Assembly (NCBI GenBank): GCA_027605045.1
Contig: JAQFWX010000037.1
Span: 186,001 to 250,000 of the forward strand
Source of the DNA: Phallus indusiatus
Taxonomy: Eukaryota; Basidiomycota; Agaricomycetes; Phallales; Phallaceae
Reading direction: 5' to 3'
Length of the DNA: 64,000 nt
Within the stretch, counting starts at the first letter, position 1, and every line of letters starts with the position of its first letter. The notes below the pieces were generated by a model. The model searched no databases and was not told the origin of the DNA. It saw only the letters and a program-made list of their open reading frames with translations. Of the stretch, positions 1 through 11,523 are shown in pieces. A program made the translations under genes and the position numbers.

Positions 1-456
1 AGCAATAAGGACAAGGACATGCTGTTAAAGTACGCTAGACTGGCTATCGGCTATTCCCTAGTTAGCCGTACGGAGTTGAAAACGAAAACCGTATTGGACA
101 CTATCAGTTTTGCCAGTGAACTCACTCGCTACTTTTTCCTTCTGCGATATGATCGGTATGTGCTTTGACAGTTGTCGCAGTTAATAGTCGCCGTTGACAT
201 TTTGAATTGGCTAAATGTGATCTATTAGTTTCTTCATACGGAAAAGAAGATGGAAGCCATCTGTTTGTTCTGTATTTATCTTGTAAGTATTGGCGCTTTT
301 TTGGCGGAAAGGCGTATGGATTTATGTCTCATTGGCCAATTAAGCTGGAGACACTGCTATGTAGCCCACCACCAGAAGTCACGTTTCCGACTCAAAGAAG
401 CCTTATTATCTTCATAACTCCATAGAGTGTATATCATTCCCTCCCCCTCAACCAAC
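1..456. other. Upstream region without a recognisable gene
   Basis: I see no supported gene here. The open frame over 207-425 has no recognisable domain, no intron-exon logic and ends just before the start of the next gene, so I treat it as noncoding. The stretch must hold the promoter of the AMP-binding gene that starts at 457; a pyrimidine-rich run lies at 437-450 directly before that start. Confidence 0.5.
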
Positions 457-2461
457 ATGCACTTTTCACCTTACATCACCGCCCTTGAAGAAAATGCGAA
501 GATCTGTCCTCAAAAGCCCGCGTTCAAGCTTCCGATATTGAACGGAAAACGAAGCATCAGTACATGGAGAAGTGTAACATATGACCAGTTTTATGGGAAG
601 CTCAACAAGATCGCAAAATACTGGATACGAACCCTGAAACTGCCTCTCGGGTCCGTTGTTGGGCTATGGTAAAGAAATCTAATCTATCATCTTTCGTTAT
701 CTCGGCTAAAATACTGATTATCTCCTAAGGTAAAGAAATCTAATCTATCATCTTTGTCATCTCGGCTGATTATCTTCTAGGGTATCTGGAATTCCATTCT
801 CCGACTTCCTTCACGTATTCAGCATAATGCGAGCTGGATATATTCCTCATATTCTGAATTCCGAAATCACGAGTCTCGATGTCGTGAGAGCCTTATTTAG
901 CGAGACGTCTGCTTCCGTGATCATCCATGCGCCCTCGCTTGCAGAATGTGCCTCAGGCTTAACAAATCAGTTCTCATGTTATCCTGCAATAAATGCTGAG
1001 GAACTGGGAGAAGCGGAAGAAGATACAGACATAACATCGTTACCAGGCTCCGGCTCCATTAGCTTCAACGGCAGCGATACCGTGGTGATTATACATACCT
1101 CAGGATCCACCTCCGGCCGTCCAAAGCTAGTCCGACTTAATCAAAAATGGTTTCAGGTTAACGTCCGTAAACTCCCACTAAAAGAAGGGAGCGTCACTGT
1201 TCCAAGGATGGGTTCAGTTTGCCATGTAGGCCAACTTGGTCGTGAGCTCTCATTCGTTCAACGTGTACATCTTAAGTATCTTACCAATTCGAAAAGTCTC
1301 ACTTATATACTTCCTGGAGAGCACGTGCGTTGTCTTGCTCCCCTGGTTGGACTATACCGCGGAAGAAATTATCCAGATGCACACAGAATGTGGTCTGACA
1401 ATGTTTGCCCAATTCTCACCGCTTCTATCCGAGACAATTAGGCTTGCGCAAACGAATTCACGGTTGCTAGAGATTCTCCAATCATATCCCTTGGTTTTCT
1501 ACACTGGTGGTGCACTAAACGAGACTGAAATTGAATGGTGCAGGAAGAACAAAATCGCTTTGAAGGTATATTAGTATACATCTCACGCGTGTACGGATCG
1601 TTCGGATTAAGTTTTATCTGATAACGGCCCTTGCTATTTTAGACAGTTTTGGCTTCGACGGAAATCGGGTATTTGATGGTATCGTCCCTGAACAATCCGA
1701 CACCACTGTCCCTTATAAAAGCCGAAAACTGCTCTTACGCAATGCTTCCGATCGCGGACCGCAGCTATGAAATGAATTCTCAGTCACGCTTATTGGAATT
1801 GGTGGTTCTTCCTGAGTCCTGGGATTGCCCCGACGTATCGCTACGTGATCCCAAGGATGGTAAATTTCATACAAGGGACATTTTTGAAGAAAGGAGTTGC
1901 GGAGTATATGAATACCGTGGTCGTCTGGATGATATTATCAAAATGCGGAACGGCCGAAATTGCGATACTAGGTAAGGATTAGAAAAGCCAAGCCTTTGTT
2001 GGGTTCGAAAAGAAAACTACAAGGTCCTTGCTTATGCATGACTGATTGGAACAGGTTCATTGAAAATGAGGTGTATGCTTTGTGTCCTGATCTGGTTGCT
2101 ACTTGTGTAGTTGTAGGAACCAATCGGCCGTCACCTGCACTGCTTGTAGAGCCAAATTTGACCGCCGAAAACGGCGACCGAGTGTTGGTGGCACGTCGTA
2201 TCGCTGAAAGGATTAAAACTATCAATGAGGGTGGATACCCACATGAGCGCATCTCTGCAAACCATGTATTAATGGTAGCTAAAGACGGACTAGTGCGAAA
2301 CGTGGTGAGTTATGATGGATCATGTTTTTTTCTGGTAGCCGGAGACTTTCGGGGATATTATAAACTAATTTATATACTAGGTTAAGCGGACTGTAAATCG
2401 TGTTGCGACGGAAGCTAAACTCAAGGACGAAATTGATACGTTGTATGCTGGCAATGCGTAG
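457..2461 (+). CDS. Stand-alone AMP-binding (adenylate-forming) enzyme, copy 1
   Basis: Six exons stay in frame: 457-668, 781-1241, 1297-1565, 1643-1971, 2055-2304, 2381-2461 (533 residues). The ATP-binding loop TSGSTSGRPK lies near residue 176 and the hinge motif RGRLDDIIKM near residue 406, which marks an ANL-superfamily enzyme that activates a carboxylic acid as the acyl-AMP. The A5-like motif reads STEIG instead of the usual YGxTE. It resembles the adenylation domain of fungal NRPS-like (aminoadipate-reductase type) proteins but stops where a carrier and reductase domain would follow. There is no signal peptide. The next gene, 800 bp downstream, is a paralogue with the same exon pattern (exons 3 and 4 are 269 and 329 nt in both), so this is a tandem duplication. 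The substrate is unknown. Confidence 0.85.
669..780 (+). repeat. Tandemly duplicated intron sequence
   Basis: The first intron of the AMP-binding gene holds two head-to-tail copies of a unit of about 50-60 bp. Each begins ggtaaagaaatctaatctat and ends in a splice-acceptor-like aagg or tagg. The second copy differs by small indels. Only splicing from the first donor (669) to the last acceptor (780) keeps the protein frame conserved with the neighbouring paralogue. Confidence 0.75.
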
Positions 2462-3262
2462 CAGAAAATGTCATCAATGTAGGAAACCTGGGATCGACAG
2501 CGTCGGCAAATCCGCAACTTTCTCGATGGATTTTTGGGTAAACTGTAGTCTAACTCCCCATGGTCCTTCGGACATGATTTATGATTTAGCTTGTTTTCTT
2601 ATAGAAATTAATAACTGTAAATCTCCGGTAAAGTATGAATAATCACAAAGTTGATCAAGTTGGGCTACATACATACAGGTGCTACAGCGCTAGAGCGGCT
2701 ATGCATTCACCCGGGTGTGCACAATGGTCGTCTCGGATCAGTATTGTAACTTTCCCCCCCAACCCCACGGAAGACGAATTTGACTGGAACACAAAGCACC
2801 CACATGTTTAACTGAATGACATCAGGGGCAGTGGCACTTTGAGGAAGTGTGATGATGTAAGACTGCTTGATGATTCGTGTGCCCATTGAGACAACTCCGC
2901 AATTTTTATTCGTAGATCGCAACTTCTTTGCCAGCCGCTGTTCCTACGTGACTCGGTATGTTAAGAAAAATCACTGAAATTACAATTACCATGGCGTACG
3001 TTATGTCACTACTTTCCTTCCCTGTCCACGTTTGATCAAATTCAAAAATAATATTCTTGCCGAGAAGCAGCTCGAAAGCTAACCCGGCTCAGCGATGGTC
3101 GCGGCTGTTTTTCGCCGCACGCGCATACACAGCAAACATGGCTTTTCGTTTATAAACCCTACAGCTGAAAATTTGGATTTCAGCGTCCTCGTTCCCCGAA
3201 CCCTTTACCTCTTCTCATCCGCGGAGACTCATAACTTACCTCCCACCGTCAATTTTCCACTG
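2462..3262. promoter_or_regulatory. Intergenic region and promoter of AMP-binding copy 2
   Basis: This is the spacer between the tandem paralogues. It contains a C-rich run at 2754-2765 and a TATA-like element (tttataaacc) at about 3150, some 110 bp before the chosen start of the second gene. An in-frame upstream ATG at 3095 exists, but 3263 matches the paralogue's start better. No gene is visible. Confidence 0.45.
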
Positions 3263-5130
3263 ATGGCTCATCCGTTTAACACGATTACCAAACAAGCCGC
3301 TCAATCCTATGGTAGTAAACCTGCCCTTAGACTCCCGATTATCAAAGTGGATCGTGTTATTGAAGGCTGGAAAGATGTTACCTATTCCCAGCTCTACGAC
3401 CGACTCGAAATCGTGGCCAAATACTGGTTGAATACATTGAAACTTCCCCATGGGGCTATAGTTGCTATATGGTATCTAATTAATCATTCTCAGTTGAGGT
3501 AACTATTTTAATACCTACCAATCAGGTCGTCTGGCATGCTTTACTCTGATTTCCTGCATATATACGGCATTATGAGAGCTGGTTATGTTCCTCATATTTT
3601 ATTCTCAGAAATAACCAGTTTAGATATGATGCTCGATCTATTCAATCAGACGGGTGCTCGAGCCGTAATTCATTTACCTACTCTTCCCGTGTCAGACGAA
3701 CTGTCCAAGCATATACCTTGCTATGTCGCTCCGGACGCTGAACACATCTCAGAAGGAGAATGCGCCGACGCGGTTGTACCAGATTTCGACACGATTGTCG
3801 TGCCGGAAGAGGATATCATTGCGATTATACAGACTTCGGGGTCCACTTCAGGTCGTCCAAAGGTCGTCCGGCTCAGACAAAGATGGTTTGAAGCCAATTC
3901 GAACAAACTGAATATTAGAGAAGAAAGTGAAATAGTCGTACCACGAGTTGGTTCCTTCTGCCATGCGGGCCAGATGTTGTGTAAGTCCCATGATCACTCG
4001 ACAAGAATAAATTCTGATGAGTTTTTTCTTTTAGCTTGGATAATGTATGTCAAGGAACAAGCCTGCGTGGTCATGATACCATGGAATAATCTCTCTCCTG
4101 ATGATATCGTTCGAATGCACAATGAATGTGGGATCAATGTTTTGGTTCAATATGCACCGTTTTTATCGGACACAATCCGACATGCTCAAAGCAATCCGGA
4201 GCTTTTCGCGGTTTTGAAGTCTTTCCCGACTGTCTTCTATACTGGTGCGGCATTAAGCGAAGCTGATACTGAATGGTGCAGAAAAAACGAGATTGCTCTA
4301 TCGGTATAGTTCCTTTTTACTCTCCACGAGCCATAAATTTTATCTGATTTCTGCCTGTACAGACGGCTCTGGCCTTAACTGAAACCGGCATTTTGATGGC
4401 CACTAACGGTCCCCCAGTTTTCCGTCTTCTCAGACCCGAGGGCTGCTCGTACAAAATGATGCCTATTGATGATGGAGTTGCGCCAGAACACATCAAATCG
4501 AAATCACCATTATTGGAACTCGTCGTTCTCTCGGACTCCGGAGATCGCCCGGATGCCTCCTTTTGCGATCCACAAGACGGACACTTCCATACTAAAGATT
4601 TGTTCGAGGAAGTAACACCGGGAGGCTACATATACCGGGGCCGACTTGATGATATTCTCATTATGAAAGGTGCTCGTAAACTCGATACGAAGTGAGTTGT
4701 ACTCCTGGATCGTCATCCAGAAGTTTGTGAGAAATGATTTCTAATTGGATCTCATAGATACATCGAGGAACAGGTATATAACCTATGCGAAAGTCTTATT
4801 TCGATCTGTGTTGTGGTTGGAGCGGGAAAGCCATCGCCAGCCCTTTTAGTGGAGCCATCTTCAGCCAACATCGTTGATGCGGCAGATATAGTTCGACAAA
4901 TCGGGGAGAAAGTCGCTCCGATCAACGAGGGGGGATTTCCATGTGAGCGTATTAATCCAAACCATATTCTTCTGTTACCCCCTGGGGAATTACCTCGTAC
5001 TCCTGTGAGCGATTGATCTACATTCTCATGTTTCACCTTTTAACTAATACGGCTGCAGTTTAAAAGCAACATAAATCGTGTAGCGGCTGAAAGGAAATTC
5101 AGGAGCGAGATTGACGCGTTATATGTTTGA
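3263..5130 (+). CDS. Stand-alone AMP-binding (adenylate-forming) enzyme, copy 2
   Basis: Exons 3263-3471, 3526-3980, 4035-4303, 4363-4691, 4758-5004 and 5059-5130 give 526 residues collinear with the upstream paralogue. TSGSTSGRPK lies near residue 172 and the hinge RGRLDDILIM near residue 403. The C-terminal end reads LPRTPVFKSNINR, similar to the PxTxxGKxxR region that carries the second catalytic lysine in this superfamily, but with spacing changed. The protein would adenylate a carboxylate; no carrier, reductase or thioesterase domain follows, so it either forms free acyl-AMP, makes a CoA thioester, or serves a carrier protein in trans. The second intron (54 nt, 3981-4034) is a multiple of three and has no stop, so its retention would leave the frame open. 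Confidence 0.85.
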
Positions 5131-6241
5131 ACAAAACTTTCAGTGGGTTCTTAACAAAATCAAAACTTTAGCGGGATTAGGCATGTGATTCGCCTTCATC
5201 AATCTAATTTAATAGTATATGTTTAAGGTGTATTTAAATAATAAACTAAACTTTTTATTGCATATCACTCAACAGATGATCTTTTCGTGAACAAACGAGT
5301 AGTGATCTTACTGATACCCGACGGACAGCCGAACGCCTCAGACTGTCCACAACGATGTAAGCTTAGTCGATATCAATCAATGCCGAGCCTAGATTACTCA
5401 GTGCTGGCTTTCGTTCGGCTGTCATTTTTCATTTCCTGGCTTCTACTGGCTGCTTTTGTTTTTTTTTTGGGGGGGGGACCGCAGCGCCACCGCGGTAAGG
5501 AAGGGTGAATTTTATCACAATTTGATTTTGTTAAACGCTCCTGGCTCAATATGCACTAGCATTGTATTCAGATTCAGATTTATCATGCATCACGCACGCT
5601 CACTCAATTGGAATGTATCACTTTGAATTTTGCAATGTGGTGCACAATGATATTGATCCACACGCGCATTGTCATACGCAGGACCATCTATATCTGTCAA
5701 ATTGCGTTTATGTCCACTTTGTCCCTAACATGGTCATCCAACTTCATTCAATATACATTAACGGGAAAGTCTGAAAACAACAAGACACCCCGAAGCAGTC
5801 AGTTCTGGCCTGATTTATTTCCTGAGTGGTTTGGAGGATTCCCACCTCCAGAATACAAGCGAGAGAAAAAAAGCCACGAGAATTATCGCCACAAGACGTA
5901 GTCAATTGTGCAATCATAAGTAGCTGTACTTTTTCGTTCTGTATTATGAATGCAGTTAATGTTTTGTCTGAAAAGAACAAGTGCTGGTGACGCTGCTATG
6001 CAGTGGCATGCCGGGAAAGACGATCTCGGTGGTGACAAAGATAATAGTGATATGTATGAAAGAAATTTGCTGATGTCAGATTATCTTAAAGCGCACCGTC
6101 ATTTTCTCATTTTCAAACATAATATACCCAACGCATTTCTGATTTTCAATCGAAGTTACGTTGAAGCATGCAGTCATGAGCTGGAAAGAGCACAACGATG
6201 GTTTCAGCCGTGACTGTCACGTTACGCGCTCTTTCCCGAAC
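5131..6241. other. Intergenic region, 1.1 kb
   Basis: I find no gene that can be supported. A homopolymer block of T followed by G sits at about 5459-5478, and weak overlapping frames at 5562-5900 and 5950-6213 look like chance. The end of the stretch must contain the promoter of the glycosyltransferase that starts at 6242. Confidence 0.5.
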
Positions 6242-8087
6242 ATGCCCACGTACCTGTACTTCGTATCTTTTATTTCAGCACTATTTTTCACGTTATGTGT
6301 TTCAAAGTCGCATCAAACTGAATTTAAACTACTTTCACTTCAACTTAATGCAACATTTCTTCCAGACCTTGACGAAAATCAGTATAGCCGAATATCACCA
6401 CTCTCAAATCATGGACCAGACACCACTATTGTCCTTCTCAACTGGTCCAGATTGTCTAACGTCGTGCTGCAAGTTTCCATATATTGTTCTGCGCCACTTG
6501 AGGATATTGTCAAACGCGTCCTTGTTTGGAACAATAAGCCAGATTTACATTTGGAGCACGAAAAGGCAGGGATGAAATGTTTTACAGCCGTCAAACCTTC
6601 TTCAAATTGGTCTATAGCATTTTAAAACCTCGAACTGTCCCAGACAAAAACTGATTATACACAACTCGGCCGATAATGTCTACTTTCAAGCCAGATTCCT
6701 GGGTTGCTTGCTCGCTTCGACACCGATGTGTTTCTTACAGGTAAATTGAAATGCAAGATAAGCTGAGCGTTTCATGTGCTTATTTTTATTTCGTAGGATG
6801 ACGATTATCTAACTCGTCCAGAGATACTCCGCAGTGTACATTCTTACTTCTTAAGAAGCCATGCCTTGGGCCACTCACACCCTATCATCCTTCAACCCCC
6901 TCACGACCATCTCGAAAGCGACTTACTTAGTATCAATGTATCGTCTAATCAAGGCGTTATCATTACATCTTTTGCTTGTTTGGGACATGGTACTTTTATT
7001 CTCAGATCACATGTCGGGGAATTCATGTCCCTTCTTGACAAACTTTCTTTAACTCCCGAGGAATTAAAAATAGCGGATAATTATTTCACAATTCTGCATG
7101 GTTATCCTCCTAACAAATGGTTGACACATACGATTGAATTGGTGGATAAAGAAGCTATCCCATTTACATCCGGCATTGAAGGCGAAAATCGAAACTGGTT
7201 ACATATTGTGAGTCATTTTATCCTTCCGAAGCAGTATGCTTTACTTGGCTAGAATCGCGCCATGTTTTACTTGGAACAATTATTGAATACATCTAATTAT
7301 CACCTGCCACGCGTTCAATTGTCATCATCAGGGTTCAATTCTCAATGGACTTCTATCGCTCCATGTCTCCTAGACCCTTGCGTCATCAAGACCAACATTC
7401 AAACGTTCCCCAATTATGTCATCGCCCCCCACGTCTGGAAACAAGATGATATGAGGACCCTACAATCAGAACGGTTCGCAACTTTAGGACGATACGGCGT
7501 AAGCTGGTACACTGGTCATCCACTATCACATGCTGTAGACGGCGACCCGGAGACATCTTTCAGAAGTTTCGGCTGTGAGTAAATCTCTCGCGCTTCATTC
7601 TTTTGAGATTCTAAATGTGGTCAAAAAATTGGAAGATGCGAAGAAAGGCGATATGTTATCCTTCTCTTTATTCGGCCATGAAACATCGCAAGGAGAATCA
7701 GTGGAAGTTGTTTTCCTCGTTGATGTCTCGACCGCATCGCTTCTTTATGCTTCGGATGTTGAAATCTCGGCAGATGAATCATCCTGGGTATTTAGCTCCA
7801 CTTTTCTCCTTCTCTTACGGAGAGTTTATGTGATATTTCATATGCAGCGGATGCTTTTTAACGAGAAGGTTATATGCTTTCCGACATTCTTATCTTCACC
7901 CCAAAATACGTTCCCTCCTTCAATTTTGGACGAAATCGGATGGGTTAACTTTGCCTCCGAAAACCTATTCGAATGTCATTTCGTTATTACCGAGGGAATT
8001 CCCTTACAAGGAATCCGGATAACAGCGAGAAGTGACAGGACTACCAACTGGAATTTACATGAAGTCTGGGTTAGACAACATATATGA
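6242..8087 (+). CDS. Glycosyltransferase family 64-like protein with discoidin-like C-terminus
   Basis: Exons 6242-6565, 6618-6740, 6797-7207, 7253-7574, 7636-7787 and 7848-8087 give 523 residues. The N-terminus (MPTYLYFVSFISALFFTLC) is a signal peptide or signal anchor. After it comes TTIVLLNWSR, the first strand of the exostosin-like GT64 fold, and DDDYL at residue 150, the DxD-type metal/nucleotide-sugar site, which starts exactly at an exon border. Residues from about 320 look like an F5/8-type (discoidin) fold (HAVDGDPETSF, then a final WNLHEVWV). Such fungal GT64 proteins are expected in the secretory pathway; the acceptor is unknown. The first intron (6566-6617) needs a GC-AG splice site: only that choice gives the conserved residues between the exons. 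Confidence 0.82.
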
Positions 8088-8296
8088 ACTCTGATTCGTC
8101 TGCCAAACTATCAAAAAAGAAGGGGGGGGTTTATTAACGATCTTCCTAGCGCATCCTCGTGAGACATGGTATATATTTTCATTCATGAGATCCGCCTGTC
8201 TGTGCTGGCACAGCCGAGGGAATAACTTTATATGTTGGCGTATCTGCTCCCCTCAATAATAGGGTAATCCCGTCTACGTGAAAAACCTCAAGGAAA

Positions 8297-10365
8297 CTAT
8301 CGGAACGTAGCGGCGTAGGATGAGTAAATAATTGCGGAAAACCCGGCTAATCCCCGCACTTCTGCTAATCCCTGTCAAATATAGAAATATTAATAAATAT
8401 TATTGTGATTAGACGCGAGAAAAAATAAACCTCGACGAGATCATTGGGTGTTCCATGAATGGCCGCATGACTCCATCTTGCTACCCCTGGTAACATTCCG
8501 GCGAGCCTGATCTTATCGGGATTGGACGGCCCCTCGCTTGCGACTCCATCCGGAAAAACTGTTCGACGAAGGCCGTCGAACAATACATCCGTGGCACGGT
8601 CCAAACAGCTTTCCAAAACTTGTCCAAAATCAGAGGAAGAAATAAACTCTCGAGTATCTTCGACCAGTTGTAAAAAGGCAGTGTCATCAATATTTGCGAG
8701 CTGAGGTGGTAAACCACCCTTTTCTAGGACATCTTTCAAGCCTTCCGGATTAACGGGGATCAGGGAAGAGAGGAAACTTTATGAATGCAAAATCCAATAG
8801 GTACATTGTTTGCCACAGCACAAAAAGAAATAAAGAAGGCACACCTTATCCGTCGGGTAGATAAAGCTGCCGGTTCTTGTGCTGCATTAAGATCTTCTTG
8901 CTGGGAATGGGAAAATTCAACCATCTGACGAACGTCCTTAATTAACCGTTCTAAATCCTCCATGCCAAGCTTCGCCTTCAACGATACCCTATTTGAGCAT
9001 GTTAGGAAACAGTCAAAAACGAGCGGCGTTTCTAAATCGACAAACCCATCAAAGACCGCTTCTACCGCCACACGAACACGATCACCAACTTCCCTCCAAC
9101 CCACATTGAGTAACCACCAACTCAAAGTGAGGTATTTACGTTCGGTATACCCAATCTGATCGGAACCGAACAGGCCTAATGTATTATTTATTTCTTCATT
9201 TATCAGAGTGTCCGACGAGCCTGAGATATCTGCAGAGTTCCATAATAAGCTCGCAATACTAGCTTGGAAACTTTGGCGCTCTTTGAGCTTTTGCTCTCGC
9301 TCCATTTCAAGGACAGATCGGACGTATTTATATCGTCCCAGTAAGTTGAGTTGAATATGAGTTAAAAGCGATAATAAAGTAGTTGAATAAAGAATGGTCA
9401 AGGTTCTTGTGAAGGCTGAAAGAGAAGAAAGGTTAATTTTGGCATATTCATACTGATGAGTTGCTTAGACTTGCTAAGGATTTTTACTTCATGCCACAAT
9501 TCGGCCTTTGTTTTACTCGTTATAAGAGCATCTTCAACAGGAATTGCTGGACGGGCTTCGGCGTGCTCTGACCGTCCACTTTGTAAAGATTCGATCAACT
9601 GGTGAAATCCGGCCAAAAAAAAGTGAGAATAAGAAGGATTTCCGGGCAAAAATAACAGCGACATACATAAGAGACGTTCTCGCTGTCTGTCACGCTCATG
9701 AGACTCGCGCTGGTTACAGAGTCAGATAAATGAGCACCCGATGATGATGTCGGGGAGCCAGGTACGGGTAGTCCATCATGTTGCGAGTGACCGGTCTCGC
9801 TTGGGGCTGAACTAGAGTGGGTTGAAGTAAATTGCTCCACCCAGCTTCGGGTTGATTCGGGATGCGAGTGAGAGGGCTCTGAAACAGGAATGGGACTGGG
9901 CATAGACAGCTCCACGCTCGAGGTTATACTTGGCTGGTCGGTGTTCAAGCTCAAATTAGAAGTGTTTGCGTCTGAGGGCGGTGACATGGATTGAATGCGA
10001 GACTTGGCGGCTTTTGATTGCATTTGGAGCTTTAACGTGATGCTCTCTACATCCATTTCTTCAAGAATCTTGTCGCCTAGAGTGGGGACCAGTGCTAAGA
10101 TAGTATAAGTACAATCTTGTTGGTTCTGTTGGAACCGTCGTCTTAAACTAACAAAAACGCCAATATTTATCGAGAACCAATAACCAGATAAAGACGTAAA
10201 AACGTACTTTTCACGAGCTGTCTTTTCTTGTACAACCTGTTCTCGAATCTCTTCCAGTCGCTCCGCAACATATTTGACAACAAGATATAACGCCCCAGCA
10301 AAGCCTACGGCAGTCGCAATACCCTTTCTACGCTTATGAACGAAATCTCTAACATTGTTGAGCAT
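8297..10365 (-). CDS. PEX3: Peroxin-3, peroxisome membrane biogenesis factor
   Basis: Six exons on the minus strand: 10365-10208, 10141-9667, 9598-9454, 9415-8845, 8776-8431, 8371-8297, giving 589 residues. The N-terminus (MLNNVRDFVHKRRKG, then a membrane segment AVGFAGALYLVVKYV) matches PEX3, the peroxisomal membrane anchor for PEX19 that brings membrane proteins into the organelle. Further landmarks are THIQLNLLGRYKYV in the middle and EVRGLAGFSAIIYSSY at the end. A serine-rich low-complexity stretch sits near residues 110-220, as in other basidiomycete PEX3 proteins. I chose 10365 because it matches the usual start; an in-frame ATG lies upstream at 10413. The intron 9416-9453 is only 38 nt. 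Confidence 0.9.
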
Positions 10366-10669
10366 ATGAGAAAAAGGGCGAATTAAGCCAGAAATGGAGT
10401 GAGTGATATGCAAGTGATATGATGATGTGGGTGTGCAAACTACACGTGAATTTAGCGTTATGGATCCTTGTAGGTGGCATTATGGGACGATTAGGTAATT
10501 TCTGCCTTTAATCCCAACCACAAACACAAGCATGGTACGTCGCTGAATTACTGTAATGCTCGTGGAAGCTCAGGGATAAAACAACCGAATTTATAGGGTG
10601 GTGGTGCAAGATATCCGTATCCGAAAGAAGTTTGGTCTCCATCCGGTCTGTCAATTATCGAAACTCCCG

Positions 10670-11070
10670 ATGCTTTGCCATGAAAAAGCTCATCCTGTCA
10701 TTTATTCAGGTGGATGGTGGACACGGCCCAAAAATTGGGTGGCAAACACATTTGTAGCTGGGCTAGGAGTTGCGGTTCTAACATATGCGACATTTAGAGT
10801 TAGTGCAAAGCACGAGGTTAGTAAACAAATTCTGCTTTTTCTTTCTGAGCATGCATTCCGCTCCTTTTCCCATGTTCATATCTCACGACACGGAAACTAA
10901 CTGTATATTGGTATTAATAGTGGAGATATATTCAACCCGATAGACCTATTCCATCATTCTTGGTATGTCTCCGTGAAGCTTTTCCGACATAGCATTCTAA
11001 AAATCTCCTTTTGAAGTGGGCGCACCAATATACTAAAGGACAAGGTTCGGGATCAGCTTCAAGTTCTTAA
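10670..11070 (+). CDS. Small single-helix protein, probably mitochondrial inner membrane
   Basis: Three exons, 10670-10816, 10921-10962 and 11017-11070, encode 80 residues. The pattern is GGWWTRPKNW, one hydrophobic helix (TFVAGLGVAVLTYATF), a short charged linker, then RPIPSFLWAHQY and a serine-rich end. I recall similar small fungal proteins (PKNWxxNT - helix - IPSxxW), which are thought to be accessory membrane subunits of a respiratory complex, but I cannot name it firmly. An in-frame ATG at 10598 would add 24 residues. The gene is divergent from PEX3, about 300 bp away, so they may share a promoter. Confidence 0.65.
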
Positions 11071-11523
11071 ACACCCAAAGCATATGTAAATGATCAGAAA
11101 CAAAAGAAGATATAACCACTTCCTTTACACGTTATATACGCAATTCTCCCGAAACTTGAGCGTAATACCCGTTTAGGGTGTTGTTATGGTCGAAAAACCA
11201 CAGTAGTGGCAAGAGAATGCTCAATTAATCATTTTTTCTTTAAGGTTTTTGATCGAGAGTATTTGTTGCTGTTCGCTACTTAGATGGTAAAGAAAACCGG
11301 ATAAACTCAAGGATCATACTTCGGAGAAATATTTCAAAACACAAACAATAAGGGTACACTGCGATATATGTACTACTATGCAACGTCACACCGGTGATCG
11401 ATGCTTTCCGTTTCTACAACAACATTAACCAGAAAGGTTAGCAGTCTTTCAGACCTAGAGATGCGCAGCCCACATTAAGGGCAAATACTTCTAGAAATTG
11501 GTCCGACCATCAGATTGAAATTA
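11071..11523. other. Convergent 3' region
   Basis: Spacer between two convergent genes. I see no coding signal, RNA gene or repeat in it. Confidence 0.5.

Noticed and set aside
207..425. 72-codon ORF at the window start
   Set aside because: No recognisable motif, no splice context and no relation to the neighbouring gene.
457..5130. Idea that the two adenylation genes form part of an NRPS or polyketide cluster
   Set aside because: The neighbours are housekeeping genes (GT64, PEX3, DUF2461), and no carrier, ketosynthase, tailoring or transporter gene is present.
8962..9159. Plus-strand ORF inside PEX3
   Set aside because: It is a shadow of the minus-strand PEX3 exon, whose protein sequence is clearly conserved.
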